Below, piece by piece: positions 5,255-6,268 of a DNA stretch of 6,268 nucleotides (position 1 is its first letter; each line of letters opens with the position of its first letter). The notes beneath the pieces are model-generated. The model saw only the letters and a list, made by a program, of their open reading frames with translations, searched no databases and was not told the DNA's origin. The translations under genes were made by a program, and so were the position numbers. This stretch comes from Burkholderiales bacterium (lineage in GTDB: Bacteria > Pseudomonadota > Gammaproteobacteria > Burkholderiales > Burkholderiaceae_E): contig JAIYAG010000291.1 in NCBI GenBank assembly GCA_027489195.1, forward strand, positions 1 to 6,268, in the 5' to 3' direction.

Positions 5255-6268
5255 TCAGGACGGCTGGTCGGCGGTGGCGACGAGGCGGCCGTAGCGGCGG
5301 TGCACGTAGGCCTCGACGATCGCCTGGAACTCTTCGGCGATGCGATCGCCCTTGAGGGTGACGGTGCGCTCGCCGTCGACGAACACCGGCGCGACCGGGG
5401 CCTCGTCGGCGCCCGGCAGCGAGATGCCGACGTCGGCGTGCTTGGATTCGCCCGGGCCGTTCACGACACAGCCCATCACCGCCACCTGCATCGACTCGAC
5501 GCCGGGATACGAGGCCTTCCAGACCGGCATCTGCGAGCGCAGGAAGGACTGGATGCTCTCGGCGAGCTCCTGGAAGAACGTGCTGCTGGTGCGTCCGCAG
5601 CCCGGGCAGGCGATGACCAGCGGCGTGAACGCGCGCAGCCCCATCGTCTGCAGGATCTCCTGGGCGACGATCACTTCGCGCGTGCGGTCGCCGCCGGGCT
5701 CGGGCGTGAGCGACACGCGGATGGTGTCGCCGATGCCTTCCTGCAGCAGCACCGACAGCGCCGCGGTCGAGGCGACGATGCCCTTGCTGCCCATGCCGGC
5801 CTCGGTCAGGCCGACGTGCAGCGGATAGTCGCAGCGCCGCGCGAGTTCGCGATAGACCGCGACCACATCCTGCACGTTCGAGACCTTGGCGGACAGGATG
5901 ATGCGGTCGCCCGGCATGCCGAGGGACTCGGCCAGCCTCGCGCTCTCGATCGCCGAGACGACCAGCGCCTCGCGCATGACCTGCGAGGCCTCCCAGGGCC
6001 GCGCCCGGCGGGCGTTCTCGTCCATCATCCGCGCGAGCACCGACTGGTCGAGACTGCCCCAGTTCACGCCGATGCGCACCGGCTTGGCATGCAGGTTCGC
6101 GACCTCGATCATCTGCGAGAAGTTGCCGTCGCGCCGACTGCCCGCGCCGACGTTGCCGGGGTTGATCCGGTACTTGGACAGCGCGCGCGCGCACTCCGGG
6201 TACTGGGTCAGCAGCTTGTGGCCGTTGTAGTGGAAGTCGCCCACCAGCGGCGCATCGACCCCCATCCG
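5255..6268 (-). CDS. ispG: 4-hydroxy-3-methylbut-2-enyl diphosphate synthase IspG (GcpE), N-terminus cut off by the window
   Basis: IspG carries out the penultimate step of the MEP isoprenoid pathway, the two-electron reduction of MEcPP to HMBPP with a [4Fe-4S] cluster and flavodoxin or ferredoxin as donor. The visible 337 residues run to the natural TGA. The frame continues past 6268, so the ATG at 6265 is internal and roughly 85-95 residues are missing if the protein has the usual betaproteobacterial length (about 420-430). Numbered from that internal Met, the TIM-barrel part shows VGDFHYNGHKLL (8-19), KYRINPGNVG (31-40), RIGVNWGSLD (64-73), LSAKVSN and HVGLTEAGMGSKG (150-162). The cluster domain shows ACPGCGRT with Cys220 and Cys223, and MGCVVNGPGESKHADVG with Cys266 and Glu273. 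These match E. coli C270, C273, C305 and the catalytic E312. The 42-residue gap between Cys223 and Cys266 is 11 longer than in E. coli, as I recall for Betaproteobacteria. This is the first gene of the visible operon. Confidence 0.97.
   Translation of the reverse strand, partial: RMGVDAPLVGDFHYNGHKLLTQYPECARALSKYRINPGNVGAGSRRDGNFSQMIEVANLHAKPVRIGVNWGSLDQSVLARMMDENARRARPWEASQVMREALVVSAIESARLAESLGMPGDRIILSAKVSNVQDVVAVYRELARRCDYPLHVGLTEAGMGSKGIVASTAALSVLLQEGIGDTIRVSLTPEPGGDRTREVIVAQEILQTMGLRAFTPLVIACPGCGRTSSTFFQELAESIQSFLRSQMPVWKASYPGVESMQVAVMGCVVNGPGESKHADVGISLPGADEAPVAPVFVDGERTVTLKGDRIAEEFQAIVEAYVHRRYGRLVATADQPS

Noticed and set aside
4647..6194. A 515-codon minus-strand open frame spanning ispG and part of hisS in another frame.
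   Set aside because: Arg/Ala/Pro-rich shadow frame; both true genes are complete in their own frames.

Overview
The window reads as a stretch of conserved housekeeping chromosome from a GC-rich betaproteobacterium, most likely of the Burkholderiales type. The evidence is the gene order, an IspG of the long betaproteobacterial form (N-terminal VGDFHYNGHKLLT stretch), a short 79-residue Hfq with an R-K-D-H rim, and protein wording throughout that resembles Burkholderia/Bordetella relatives. This placement rests on family knowledge and pattern recognition; no database search was run. I see no mobile element, CRISPR array, tRNA or rRNA gene, or sign of recent transfer, and codon and base use look uniform.

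All seven genes lie on the minus strand, so transcription runs from high to low coordinates: ispG (6268-5255, 5' end cut by the window), hisS (5206-3857), yfgM-like (3821-3189), bamB (3181-2051), der (2054-597), a 147-base gap, hfq (449-210), then hflX (213-1, 3' end cut by the window). The first five genes reproduce the well-known ispG-hisS-yfgM-bamB-der cluster. In Betaproteobacteria that cluster runs straight into hfq-hflX, which in E. coli is at a separate locus. Spacing is tight: 48 bases, 35 bases, 7 bases (or 1), a 4-base GTGA overlap, the 147-base gap, and a 4-base CTGA overlap. Translation of neighbouring genes is therefore probably coupled at bamB-der and hfq-hflX.

The functions are mixed but essential or near-essential: isoprenoid precursor synthesis (IspG), histidyl-tRNA charging (HisS), periplasmic and outer-membrane protein biogenesis (YfgM at the Sec translocon, BamB in the BAM complex), 50S ribosome assembly (Der), sRNA-based regulation (Hfq) and ribosome rescue or recycling under stress (HflX).

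I found no undescribed system. The points that deserve a second look are small. The hflX frame has no ATG, GTG or TTG near its expected start, which leaves a CTG overlapping the hfq stop. A strong stem-loop, whose G-U pairs allow it only in the minus-strand transcript, sits between der and hfq. The hisS start lacks a visible Shine-Dalgarno sequence. The bamB start is ambiguous between ATG and GTG.
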